Under the pieces are notes generated by a model. It was not told the DNA's origin, made no database searches, and worked only from the letters and a program-made list of their open reading frames with translations. Below are positions 48,691 to 57,738 of a DNA stretch of 64,000 nucleotides, one piece after another; the first letter of the stretch is position 1, and each line of letters starts with the position of its first letter. Source of the stretch: Lentzea atacamensis (GTDB lineage Bacteria; Actinomycetota; Actinomycetes; Mycobacteriales; Pseudonocardiaceae); assembly GCF_003269295.1 (NCBI RefSeq), contig NZ_QLTT01000003.1, forward strand, positions 496,001 to 560,000. The letters run 5' to 3'. The translations under genes were made by a program, and so were the position numbers.

Positions 48691-49809
48691 ATGAGCGCCA
48701 TCGACCCCACCGCCCACCTGACCGCCGAGCAGATCGAGGAGCTCGGCCGCGAGCTCGACGCGATCCGCGACGAGGTGATGTCCAGCCGTGGTGAGAAGGA
48801 CGCCGCCTACATCCGCAAGGTCATCTCGGTGCAGCGCAAGCTGGAGCTGGCCAGCAGGGGCGTGCTGCTGTTCTCGATCTTCCCGCCCGCGTGGCTGGTC
48901 GGCACCGCCGGCCTGTCCGTGGCGAAGATCCTGGAGAACATGGAGATCGGCCACAACGTCCTGCACGGCCAGTGGGACTGGATGCGCGACCCGAAGATCC
49001 ACTCCACCACCTGGGAGTGGGACCACGTCTCGCCCGCCGAGCAGTGGAAGCACTCGCACAACGAGCTGCACCACACGTACACCAACGTGATCGGCAAGGA
49101 CAACGACCTCGGCTACGGCATCATGCGCGTCGACGAGGACCAGAAGTGGCACCCGATGCACCTCGGCCAGCCGCTGTGGAACTTCATCAACGCGTGCTTC
49201 TTCGAGTACGGCATCGCCGCGTACGACCTGGAGCTCGGCAAGAACCTGCACAAGCGCCGCCGCAAGAACCCCGAGTTCCGCGCGCGGGCCAGGGCGGTCG
49301 GCCGCAAGATCCGCGGTCAGGTGCTCAAGGACTACGTGATCCACCCGCTGCTGTCCGGGCCGTCGTTCCTCACGACGCTCGCCGCGACGTTCACCGCGAA
49401 CCTCGTCCGCAACCTGTGGTCGCACTCGGTGATCATGTGCGGTCACTTCCCAGAGGGCGTGCAGGTCTTCGAGCGCCGCTCGATCAAGGGCGAGACGCGC
49501 GGCCAGTGGTACCTGCGCCAGATGATGGGTTCGGCGAACATCAGCGGCAGCAAGCTGATGCACATCATGACCGGCAACCTGTCGCACCAGATCGAGCACC
49601 ACCTGTTCCCGGACCTGCCGAGCAACCGCTACGCCGAGGTCGCGGTGAAGGTGCGTGCGCTGTTCGAGAAGTACGAGCTGGAGTACGTCACCGGCTCGAT
49701 GCCCAAGCAGGTCTTCTCCGCGTGGCACAAGGTCTTCCGGCTCTCGCTGCCGAACAAGAAGCCGAAGACGAAGACCCCCGCCCGCGACAAGGAGCTCGTC
49801 GCCGCCTGA
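48691..49809 (+). CDS. Membrane fatty acyl desaturase (DesA3-like)
   Basis: The protein has 372 residues. The three histidine boxes of the di-iron membrane desaturases are complete: GHNVLHGQ, HSHNELHH and HQIEHH. Two hydrophobic hairpins lie at about 58-85 and 225-255. It is nearest in type to mycobacterial DesA3, a stearoyl-CoA delta-9 desaturase, and would introduce a double bond for membrane fluidity. The C-terminus is lysine-rich (KKPKTKTPARDK), reminiscent of the degradation- or reductase-binding tail of DesA3. Probably co-transcribed with the reductase. Confidence 0.9.
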   Translation: MSAIDPTAHLTAEQIEELGRELDAIRDEVMSSRGEKDAAYIRKVISVQRKLELASRGVLLFSIFPPAWLVGTAGLSVAKILENMEIGHNVLHGQWDWMRDPKIHSTTWEWDHVSPAEQWKHSHNELHHTYTNVIGKDNDLGYGIMRVDEDQKWHPMHLGQPLWNFINACFFEYGIAAYDLELGKNLHKRRRKNPEFRARARAVGRKIRGQVLKDYVIHPLLSGPSFLTTLAATFTANLVRNLWSHSVIMCGHFPEGVQVFERRSIKGETRGQWYLRQMMGSANISGSKLMHIMTGNLSHQIEHHLFPDLPSNRYAEVAVKVRALFEKYELEYVTGSMPKQVFSAWHKVFRLSLPNKKPKTKTPARDKELVAA

Positions 49810-49990
49810 AACCGGTAATTGTTCAGACCTTTCGGCCGTACCGGTGACATCGCCGGATTCGGTGAGATCCGTTCGAGGGGCCCGATTCTCTACCCCTGCT
49901 GCTGGACCGGGCCCTCCAAACGGAGGATCTCATGCGAAGGGTCAACCTCTGGTCAACCCGGAACTGACCGACTCACGCCGGCTCGTCTAA

Positions 49991-50509
49991 GTGACGCCAC
50001 CGCTCACCCGGCCCGCCCGCCTGTCCGGCGAGGTCCGCGTCACGGCCCCCGGGTCGCCTCGAACCGCCCCACGACCCCGCTCACCGCGCTGCTCGTGGAC
50101 TACGGCCCGAGCATGCAGGCCGTGCTCACCGACCGCTCGCCACTGCAGCTGTCCACGGAAACCTGCACCCGCACGGACCTGCGTGAGCGCACCGGCTGCG
50201 CCCGCCCGCCGGCCGTCTCCGTGCAGGCGGTCACCGCGACGATGCTGACCCGCGGCGCGATCGACGCGAAGAACCGCGAGTCGCTGGAGTCGTCGACTCC
50301 CTTGCCCGCCAACGCGACTGCGGACGTCACCTGGCGGTCACGCCAGGGACGTGGTCATCCCGGCCGGGCACCGCATCGGCGTCGTGATCGTGACCAACCA
50401 CGGTGGCTACGTCAACCAGGACACCGGGGCCAACGGGATCGCGCTGCAGGTGTCGCTCGGTGCCAGCAAGGTCGTGCTGCCGATCGTCGGGGGAGCGGTG
50501 ATCACCTGA
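49991..50509 (+). pseudogene. 3' remnant of Xaa-Pro dipeptidyl-peptidase (PepX)
   Basis: Pieces of the PepX C-terminal domain occur in sequence but in changing frames: LTRPARLSGEVRVTA (from about 50003), then TPLTALLVDYG and RGAIDAKNRESLESSTPLP (second frame), then VVIPAGHRIGVVIVTNHGGY and QVSLGASKVVLPIVGG up to a stop at 50507-50509. The alpha/beta-hydrolase catalytic domain is absent. At least two frameshifts and a 5' deletion show a decayed gene. Confidence 0.8.
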
Positions 50510-50534
50510 CCGTTGCCGGCCGTTCTGGGGCGCC

Positions 50535-52019
50535 TCAACGCGACTCGTTGAGGCGCTCCACGGGCCGGTCGGCGCGGCTGCGGGAGAACCGCAGCTCGTC
50601 GTCCTCAACAGGCAGGCGCCGCAACAGCTTCACGTCGCTGAAGTAGCTCATCGAGGTGAGCCACGGCGCCCGCTCGCCCTGGCGCGGCAGCTGGTCCAGG
50701 ACGCGCCTGACGTATCCCGCGCCGAAGTCCAGGAACGGGCGGGTCGGCGCATCGGGATCGGCCACCACGGGGCGAGCGGTGTCGTGGCCGTGCTCGTCCA
50801 TGTGCGCGAGCAACCGGCAGAAGTGCTCGCACAGCAGGCCGACCTTGAGCGTCCACGACGAGTTCGTGTAGCCGATGGCGTAGGCGAAGTTCGGCACGCC
50901 GGACAGCATCATCCCCTTGTACGCCAAGGTGTCCGGCAGGTTCACCAGCTCGCCGTCGACGGTCAGGGTCATTCCGCCGAACGCCTGGACGTTGAGGCCG
51001 GTCGCGGTGATGACGATGTCGGCTTCCAGCGTGCGGCCGGACTCCAGCAGCACGCCCGTCTCGGTGAACTTGGTGATCCGGTCCGTCACGACGGATGCTT
51101 TGCCGCTGCGGATCGCGGTGAACAGGTCGCCGTCCGGGACCACGCACAGCCTCTGGTCCCAGGGGTTGTACGGCGGGTTGAAGTGTTCGTCGACCGGATA
51201 GCCCTCGGGCAGCAGCCTGGCGTTGAACCGCCGGATCAGCCGCCGCGCCGCGTTCGGGAACCTCCGCGAGAAACGCCAGGTCAGTTGCTGCTGCAGGATG
51301 TTCTTGCGGCGCGTGATCGCGAACGCGCGCTCGGGGCTCAGCAGCTTGCGCAGCGCGTTGCCGATCGGATCGCGGGCCGGCACCGGCAGCACGTACGTCG
51401 GGGTGCGCTGAAGCATGGTCACATGGCCGGCGGCCGGGGCCATGGCGGGCACGATCGTCACCGCGGTCGCGCCGCTGCCGATCACGAGCACGCGCTTGCC
51501 CGCGTAGTCGAGATCCTCCGGCCAGTGCTGCGGGTGGATCAGCTGACCGCGGAAGCGTTCCCTGCCCTCGAAGTGCGGTGTGAAGCCCTCGTCGTAGCGG
51601 AAGTAGCCGCCCGCGCAGAACAGCCACGAGCACGTCAGCGTCTCGCGTTCACCGTCCTTCTCGACCTCCACCGTCCAGTGCGCGTCCGGCGACGACCACT
51701 CGGCGGCGATCACCCTGGTGTGGAACCGGACGGCACGGTCGATGCCGTGTTCCTCCGCCGTCTCGCGCAGGTAGGCGAGGATCTTGTCCGCACCGGCGAT
51801 CGAGTCCTCGTCGCGCCACGGCTTGAACTCGTAGCCGAACGTGTGCAGGTCCGAGTCCGACCGGATGCCGGGGTAGCGGAACAGGTCCCACGTGCCGCCG
51901 ATCGCCCCGCGCGCCTCGAGGATCGCGTACGTCTTCCGCGGGTGCTCGCGCTGCAGGTAGTACGCGGCGCCGAGGCCGGAGATCCCGGCGCCGACGATGA
52001 GGACGTCGAGGTCAGCCAT
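50535..52019 (-). CDS. Flavin-containing Baeyer-Villiger-type monooxygenase (EthA-like)
   Basis: The protein has 494 residues. The FAD Rossmann motif [16 protein letters not shown], the [17 protein letters not shown] segment and the NADPH site [11 protein letters not shown] are intact. [17 protein letters not shown] is close to the FxGxxxHxxxW-type fingerprint of class B flavin monooxygenases. Mycobacterial EthA, which activates ethionamide, belongs to this group. It is divergent from a regulator gene with palindromic sites between, an arrangement like that of ethA-ethR although the regulator here is not TetR-type. Confidence 0.9.
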   Translation of the reverse strand: MADLDVLIVGAGISGLGAAYYLQREHPRKTYAILEARGAIGGTWDLFRYPGIRSDSDLHTFGYEFKPWRDEDSIAGADKILAYLRETAEEHGIDRAVRFHTRVIAAEWSSPDAHWTVEVEKDGERETLTCSWLFCAGGYFRYDEGFTPHFEGRERFRGQLIHPQHWPEDLDYAGKRVLVIGSGATAVTIVPAMAPAAGHVTMLQRTPTYVLPVPARDPIGNALRKLLSPERAFAITRRKNILQQQLTWRFSRRFPNAARRLIRRFNARLLPEGYPVDEHFNPPYNPWDQRLCVVPDGDLFTAIRSGKASVVTDRITKFTETGVLLESGRTLEADIVITATGLNVQAFGGMTLTVDGELVNLPDTLAYKGMMLSGVPNFAYAIGYTNSSWTLKVGLLCEHFCRLLAHMDEHGHDTARPVVADPDAPTRPFLDFGAGYVRRVLDQLPRQGERAPWLTSMSYFSDVKLLRRLPVEDDELRFSRSRADRPVERLNESR

Positions 52020-52028
52020 GTGTTCATG

Positions 52029-52100
52029 GTGACCGGGGTGACGCCGGTCACGAAAGCGCGAAGTGCACCTGTTCACCAGTTCTGTGGTGCAATCTGCACC
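52029..52100. promoter_or_regulatory. Divergent promoter region with two palindromes
   Basis: GTGACCGG-7 nt-CCGGTCAC (52029-52051) and GGTGCA-ATC-TGCACC (52086-52100, ending at the regulator ATG) lie between the monooxygenase and regulator genes. Both are candidate sites for the adjacent regulator; the second would repress its own gene. Confidence 0.6.
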
Positions 52101-53306
52101 ATGTCGTGGGAGCGTCCGTCACCGCGCGTGCGTGAGCTCATCCGGCGCGGCGCGGAGATCGCGCTGGATCCGCCCGCCGAGTGGCTGGCCGAGCTGGACA
52201 CCGCGACACTGTCCGGCCCGAACCGCCAGCAGGTCGCCGAGGATCCCGTGCTCGCCGCCGCGCTGAAGCGCACGAACCGGTCGAACCTGCTGGGCTGGGC
52301 GTCGGCCAACATCCGGGCGCCGGGGGAACGCGTGCCGGCGGACCTGGGGGAGGCGCCGCTGGCGTTCGCGCGCGACCTGATCCGGCGCGGGCTCGACGAG
52401 TCGGCGCTCGACGCCTACCGCTCCGGACAGGGCGTCGCACTGCGGCTGTGGATGCAGATCGCGTTCTCGCTGACGTCCGACCACGAGGAGCTGCGCGAGC
52501 TGATCGACGTGTCGTGCCGGTCGATCTCGGCGTTCGTCGACGACACCGTGGCCGCGGTCTCGGCGCAGATGGCGCGCGAGCGCGAGGAGCTCACACGCGG
52601 CACGCACGCCGAACGCCTGGAGACGGTGACGCTGCTGCTCGACGGCGCGCCGATCACCGTGTCCCGTGCTGAGCAACGCCTCGGCTATCGGCTCTCCGGG
52701 GACCACACGGCGGCGATCGTGTGGAGCGACGACGCGTTGGGCGACCTCGACCGCGTGGCCGACGTGCTCGCGACGGCCGCCGGAGATCCGCGTCCGCTGA
52801 CCGTGCTGGCCAGCGCCGCCACCCGGTGGGTGTGGGTGCACGGCACGCCGGACGACGCTGTGCTCCGCGCCGGCGTCGCGCGATTCCCCGCCGCACGGGT
52901 GGCGCTGGGATCGAGCGGTTCCGGCGCGGACGGGTTCCGGCGCAGCCACCTCGACGCGCTCACGGTCCAGCGCATGGTCGCGAGGCTCGCGTCACCGCAA
53001 CAGCTCGCGACGCACGAGGAGGTGGAGCTCGTCGCGCTGCTCACCACGGACGCCGAGCGAGCCGACCGGTTCGTCAGGCGCACCCTCGGCCCGCTCGCGA
53101 CGGCCGATCCGGAGGTGATCGAAGCCGTGCGGGCGTTCATCGCCGCGAGCTGCAACGCGACGACGGCGGCGGCACGGCTCTACACGCACCGCAACACCCT
53201 GCTGCGCCGGCTGGCGCGGGCGTCCAAGCTGTTGCCGCGGCCGCTGGAGCACAACCTGGTGCACGTCGGCGCCGCTCTGGAGGTACATCGGTGGCGCGCA
53301 CAGTGA
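52101..53306 (+). CDS. PucR-like helix-turn-helix regulator
   Basis: The protein has 401 residues. A helical N-terminal domain (about 1-165), a middle domain (about 170-300) and a C-terminal helix-turn-helix with [26 protein letters not shown] typical of PucR/CdaR regulators are visible. It is divergent from the Baeyer-Villiger-type monooxygenase and probably controls it. The start ATG is at the edge of the palindrome GGTGCA-ATC-TGCACC. Confidence 0.8.
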   Translation: MSWERPSPRVRELIRRGAEIALDPPAEWLAELDTATLSGPNRQQVAEDPVLAAALKRTNRSNLLGWASANIRAPGERVPADLGEAPLAFARDLIRRGLDESALDAYRSGQGVALRLWMQIAFSLTSDHEELRELIDVSCRSISAFVDDTVAAVSAQMAREREELTRGTHAERLETVTLLLDGAPITVSRAEQRLGYRLSGDHTAAIVWSDDALGDLDRVADVLATAAGDPRPLTVLASAATRWVWVHGTPDDAVLRAGVARFPAARVALGSSGSGADGFRRSHLDALTVQRMVARLASPQQLATHEEVELVALLTTDAERADRFVRRTLGPLATADPEVIEAVRAFIAASCNATTAAARLYTHRNTLLRRLARASKLLPRPLEHNLVHVGAALEVHRWRAQ

Positions 53307-53356
53307 CGCAGCTGACGAGCAGGAATGCCCGTGCGCCCTGTTGCGTTCCGCAGGAC

Positions 53357-54379
53357 ATGAAGAAGATCGGGTTCCTGTCGTTCGGTCACTGGTCGGACAG
53401 CCCGCACTCGCAGACGAGGTCCGCCTCGGACACGCTGCTGCAATCCATCGACCTGGCGGTGGCCGCGGAGGAACTGGGCGCGGACGGCGCCTACTTCCGG
53501 GTGCACCACTTCGCCCAGCAGCTCGCGTCGCCGTTCCCGCTGCTCGCGGCGATCGGCGCGAAGACGGAGAGCATCGAGATCGGTACCGGTGTGATCGACA
53601 TGCGGTACGAGAACCCGATGTACATGGCCGAGGACGCCGGCGCCGCCGACCTCATCGCGGGCGGCAGGCTGCAGCTCGGCATCTCCAGGGGATCGCCCGA
53701 GCAGGTCATCGACGGGTGGAGGCACTTCGGCTACCAGCCCGCGGAGGGGGAGACCGACGCCGACATGGCCCGCAGGCACTCCGAGGTGTTCCTGAAGCTG
53801 CTGGAGGGCAAGGGTTTCGCTCGGCCCAATCCGCGGCCGATGTTCCCGAACCCTCCCGGCCTGCTGCGGCTCGAGCCGCACTCGCCGGGCCTGCGCGACC
53901 GGATCTGGTGGGGCGCGGGTTCCAACGGCACCGCCGTGCAGGCGGCCGAGCAGGGCATGAACCTGATGAGCTCGACCCTGAAGTTCGACGAGGGCGGGGC
54001 GCCCTTCCACGTGCAGCAGGCCGAGCAGATCCGGGCGTTCCGCAAGGCCTGGACGGAGGCCGGCCATCCGCGCGAGCCGCGGGTCTCGGTGTCGCGCAGC
54101 ATCTTCGCGATCACCACCGACCTCGACGACGCCTACTTCGGCGGTGAGGGCGAGAGCACCGACCAGGTCGGCTTCATCGACGGCCCGAACAGGGCGATCT
54201 TCGGGCGCTCGTACGCCGCCGAACCCGAGGTGCTGGTCGAGCAGCTGGCAGGGGACGAGGCGATCGCCGAAGCCGACACGCTGCTGCTCACCGTGCCCAA
54301 CCAGCTGGGCGCCGACTACTGCGCGCACGTCATCGAGAACATCCTCGTGCACGTCGCGCCGGCGCTCGGCTGGCGCTGA
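53357..54379 (+). CDS. LLM-class flavin-dependent oxidoreductase
   Basis: The protein has 340 residues with the bacterial luciferase-like TIM barrel: IGFLSFGHW at the start, ADGAYFRVHHFAQQLASPFPLL (written in parts), and GRLQLGISRGSP. Members use FMNH2 or F420. The start gives no good ribosome site. It lies 50 bp after the regulator gene and may form part of the same regulated unit. Its end overlaps the convergent methyltransferase by 50 bp. Substrate unknown. Confidence 0.85.
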   Translation: MKKIGFLSFGHWSDSPHSQTRSASDTLLQSIDLAVAAEELGADGAYFRVHHFAQQLASPFPLLAAIGAKTESIEIGTGVIDMRYENPMYMAEDAGAADLIAGGRLQLGISRGSPEQVIDGWRHFGYQPAEGETDADMARRHSEVFLKLLEGKGFARPNPRPMFPNPPGLLRLEPHSPGLRDRIWWGAGSNGTAVQAAEQGMNLMSSTLKFDEGGAPFHVQQAEQIRAFRKAWTEAGHPREPRVSVSRSIFAITTDLDDAYFGGEGESTDQVGFIDGPNRAIFGRSYAAEPEVLVEQLAGDEAIAEADTLLLTVPNQLGADYCAHVIENILVHVAPALGWR

Positions 54380-54964
54380 CCGGCGAGCCCGGCCGGCGCC
54401 AGCGCTTCACGGCGGAGAACCGGGTCAACGAGCTGCCGCGAACCCCCGCGGTGACCGGCAGCTCGGCGAACGCCTCACGCAGTTCACCCGGCCTGATCAT
54501 GGTCGCGGTGCCGAGCCCGAGCAGCTCGACCGGCCGGGTGCGCACGATGTCGTAGCCGACGAACCGGCCGCCGGGCCGCAGCACGCGCACGACCTCGGCC
54601 AGCGCCGTCCGCCAGTCGCCGACGTGGTGCAGCATCCCGCAGGACGGCACCACGTCGAACCGGCCGTCCTCGAACGGCAACGCCGTGGCGTCGGCCTGCC
54701 GCGCGGTCGCCCGTGCGCCGAACGGTGCAAGGACTCGCTGAGCGGACTCGACCATCCGCGGGTCGAAGTCGGTCACCACGGCGGTGAGGTCGCCGTGGCG
54801 GGCGAGCAGCTCGGCGGACATGGCGCCGCTACCCGCGCCGTCTCCAGCAGGGATCCGGCGGGCCGCAACCGGCCCAGCACCCACGGCAGCACGATCCGGC
54901 GCGCGGCCAGCCGGTGGACGCCGCTGATGCTGACGGACCGCAGGACGTTCGACATCGAGGCCAT
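54330..54964 (-). pseudogene. SAM-dependent methyltransferase with frameshift in motif I
   Basis: The ATG at 54964 follows CCGGAG. The first frame gives a plausible N-terminus (MASMSNVLRSVSISGVHRLA ... GRLRPAGSLLE). Near 54840 the methyltransferase continues in another frame: GAGSGAMSAELLARHG (motif I), VVTDFDPRMV, FDVVPSCGMLHHV and VRVLRPGGRFVGYD. A one-base change in the glycine-rich motif splits the gene. It is a real lesion or a sequencing error. The 3' end overlaps the LLM oxidoreductase. Confidence 0.78.
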
Positions 54965-55037
54965 GGCTCACTCCGGAGGTCGGTTGTAGGACTCCTTGCG
55001 GGTTCAGCGAGCAGCGGACCAGACTCCGGCCAAGGGA

Positions 55038-56525
55038 TCAGTAGGGGCCCACGATCCGGTACTTGGGCCACAGCTCGGTCCACGGTGCCCGCAGACCGCG
55101 GCACACCGCGACGGACCGGCCCTGCTCCCTGGTCTCCAGCCCGTACCCGTTGTCGATGCGCGCCACCACCGAGCACTCGCGGAAGTCACGCGTCAGCCGT
55201 TCGTCGTCGACGGCCACCGTGATCACCACGTCCGCCGTCTCTGGCGGCGGACCCCACGAGTACAGCTCGTTGTGTCCGCTGTAGACCCGAGGGAGCGGGC
55301 GGTCGTCGTGCAGCCAGTGCAGCGCGCCCGCTTCGCCGAAGTTCTGCGCCAGCACCACGGCGCGTGATCGCTCGTCGGCCGGCAGCTCGGCGTAGGCGTC
55401 GGTGACCTGCCCGACCAGCCGGGGCCAGCCGATGGTCTCGGTGGTCAGGCTGGTCGTCGGGTACTGCGCGTACATCCGTTCCGGCACCACCGGCAGGGTC
55501 ATCACCACCTGGCCCAAGGCGAACAGCGACAGCACCGGCACCGCCACGGGCAAACGCACCGGGTGCTGGGCCAGCCATCCGTCCGCGACCACGCATCCCG
55601 CGGCGACGAGCGGTACCAGGTAGCCCTCGGTGTAGTCGATGCCGCTCGGTGCGACGACGAGCACCAGTGCCGTGCCGACGAGGTAGGCCACGGCCAGGGT
55701 CCGCGCCGGCCGCCAGCCCTGGCGGCGCAGCAGGCTGACCAGGCCCGCCAGCAGGATCGGGGCCACCGCCGGCCCGATCAGGACTGCCACGTCGAAGGGG
55801 AACAGCGCCGCGTCCGACCACTGGCCCTCAGCCAGCGATCGCGCCATGACGAGCTGCGGCCAGCCGTTGACCGCCTGGTAGACCAGGTTCGGCGCGCCGA
55901 TCACCAGGGTCAGCCCGGCACCGGCCCACAGCCAGCGGCTGCGCAGCTCCCGGCGCGGCCCCACCAGCACCAGCGCGACCAGCAGTGTCAGCGGCAGCAG
56001 GAGCACGACGTACTTGGCGTACGTCGCCACCCCGCACGTGACGCCGGCGGCCAGCCACCACCGGCCGTCCCCGCGCAGCAGTGCCCGCAGCGCGAACAGC
56101 GCCACCGCGCACCAGGCGACCAGGTCCGGGCTGTTGGTCAGCAGGAAGTGCCCGATGGTGAGCACGGTGACCGACGTGGCCACTGCCGCTGCCGCGAACA
56201 CCTGTGCGCGTCGCCCGCCGCCCAGCTCCGCGGCGGTCAGTGCGGCGAGCACCACGACCGCCACGCCGCACAGCACGGCCGGGAGCCGGATGCCCCAGAT
56301 CGTGTCGCCCAGCAGCAACGCACCCGCCTTCGCGAGCAGTGGTGCCAGCGGTGGCTGGTCGAAGTAGCCCCAGCGCGGCACGTCACCCAGCAGCCGGAAG
56401 TACAGCTCGTCGGCCGAGAGCCCGTAGTTCGCGGCTACCGCGAACATCAGGGCCGCGTAGAGCGCCGCGACCACTGCCACCGGACGCCGGGCCAGCGGCA
56501 CGGCCACACCGGTCCGCGTTGCCAT
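55038..56525 (-). CDS. GT39/ArnT-like membrane glycosyltransferase
   Basis: The protein has 495 residues with about 11 membrane segments. The first external loop carries LSADELYFRLLGD...RWGYFDQPPLAPL, the Asp-Glu signature of GT-C fold enzymes using polyprenyl-phosphate sugars. A soluble C-terminal domain (about 385-495) follows the last helix. The start at 56525 is preferred for GGAGG just upstream. It would add sugars to envelope lipids or proteins on the outer face. It is separated from the NRPS by a long spacer. Confidence 0.85.
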   Translation of the reverse strand: MATRTGVAVPLARRPVAVVAALYAALMFAVAANYGLSADELYFRLLGDVPRWGYFDQPPLAPLLAKAGALLLGDTIWGIRLPAVLCGVAVVVLAALTAAELGGGRRAQVFAAAAVATSVTVLTIGHFLLTNSPDLVAWCAVALFALRALLRGDGRWWLAAGVTCGVATYAKYVVLLLPLTLLVALVLVGPRRELRSRWLWAGAGLTLVIGAPNLVYQAVNGWPQLVMARSLAEGQWSDAALFPFDVAVLIGPAVAPILLAGLVSLLRRQGWRPARTLAVAYLVGTALVLVVAPSGIDYTEGYLVPLVAAGCVVADGWLAQHPVRLPVAVPVLSLFALGQVVMTLPVVPERMYAQYPTTSLTTETIGWPRLVGQVTDAYAELPADERSRAVVLAQNFGEAGALHWLHDDRPLPRVYSGHNELYSWGPPPETADVVITVAVDDERLTRDFRECSVVARIDNGYGLETREQGRSVAVCRGLRAPWTELWPKYRIVGPY

Positions 56526-57417
56526 GCCCTCCGCTGTCAACACCAACGCTGCTCCCCCTCCTGGGTCGCGGACGATCGACCGAGGCCGGCCTCGTCCGCA
56601 ACACGAACGTCACGCCGCACAGGTGTGGTGATCCCAGGTCGCCGGCAACTGGCCGATCACGTTGTTCCGGGACACCGCATTTGGCGATGCTATCGACATG
56701 ATCGGCTCGGCTTATTGCTCCGATCGGCAGCAATCATCCCCAGTTGCGGCATTCACGACTGGACGATTGATAGCCGATGGAAAGATCGGCGGTCGGCTTG
56801 TAGCACATCGCGGAGGTGTGCCGCGGGGAGTTGACCGTCGAATGCTGAGCGGAAGTCTCGGAAACGAAAGATGAACCGGAGGGGTCGCCAATAGCGCACT
56901 CCGGGCAGAAATGTGGCGCGTTGGCGCGACTTGGTCAGCACGGTGGCGCGGATACGCCCAAAGGCTGGCCGACTCGCGCCATCGACCAGTCGAGTCGGTG
57001 GAAGGAGCTGCTTCAGAGTTCCACCCGGCCTTTGGGTTGTTTTAGAGCAGCCTTAAAGTCGGTAATTGAAATTTTGTCATGTTTGCTCGCTGACCTGCGG
57101 GGTCTGCCGGAATGTGGGCGCGCTCCCAGTCCTGGTCAGGGGATGACCAGGGTGCCGGTGTTGATCACGGCGTGTGTTTGCGCAGGTGCGGCAGGTGACG
57201 GAAGGTGCGGTGCCGAGATAGTTGGTTGATGGTTTGTCGAAATGCGTAGTGCGCCAGTTCGACTGTTTGGTGGATTCGTGTGTGTTGCAGGTGTGGCTAA
57301 TCTGCGGTCAGTCGCTTCAAGCGACACGGGGGTTAGTGGTGTGGTCGCTCCGGTGGCTGGCTGATTCACGTGTGGGTGCGGTGAATCGGTGAGTTGGCGG
57401 ATCACGCAGGGGGTGTC
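56526..57417. other. Long intergenic regulatory stretch, lower GC
   Basis: No gene is recognisable in about 890 bp. From about 56650 the GC content drops clearly below the window level. It contains an inverted repeat ATTGCT-9 nt-AGCAAT around CCGATCGG (56714-56734) and TGGGCGCGCTCCCA (57115-57128), one base from the CebR consensus. It probably holds the divergent promoters of the glycosyltransferase and the NRPS cluster. Confidence 0.5.
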
Positions 57418-57522
57418 ATGGCGGTTGTACGTGAATTGGTGCTGGAGTCGCCCGCGGGCTGGATGTCCGTGAGTGCGCCGATCGGCTGCCCTGCCGGTTG
57501 TCGTCCCAGCTCGCGTCGGTGA
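57418..57522 (+). CDS. Small ORF, 34 residues, upstream of NRPS
   Basis: The ATG is preceded by AGGGGGTGTC, a good ribosome site. The peptide (MAVVRELVLESPAGWMSV..., with two Cys near GCPAGC) has no recognised family. It could be a leader peptide for downstream control or a chance ORF. It ends 216 bp before the NRPS. Confidence 0.35.
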   Translation: MAVVRELVLESPAGWMSVSAPIGCPAGCRPSSRR

Positions 57523-57642
57523 AACCGCACATCGCCCAGCGCTGCCCACTGATTGGTGCGGCTCGGACGCGGTACCTGTAATTCACCACTGTCGCGGCAG
57601 CGTTCCTCGATCCGCTGTATCTGCGACTTCTGCAGTCTCACT

Positions 57643-57660
57643 GTTCCGCTGTGGCGGAAC
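57643..57660. promoter_or_regulatory. 18-bp inverted repeat upstream of NRPS
   Basis: GTTCCGC-TGTG-GCGGAAC is a perfect inverted repeat 78 bp before the NRPS GTG start, a candidate operator or leader hairpin. Confidence 0.5.
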
Positions 57661-57738
57661 GGTTTCGCACGTCCCGTCACAGCGGCACGCCAAGCCGGTT
57701 CGTGAGTGGCGGGGGCATCGGTGAGGGGGAGCGGTTCT

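Noticed and set aside
57115-57128. CebR-like box TGGGCGCGCTCCCA before the NRPS
   Set aside because: One mismatch breaks the palindrome and no sugar gene is near; it may be chance, so it is noted only within the spacer.
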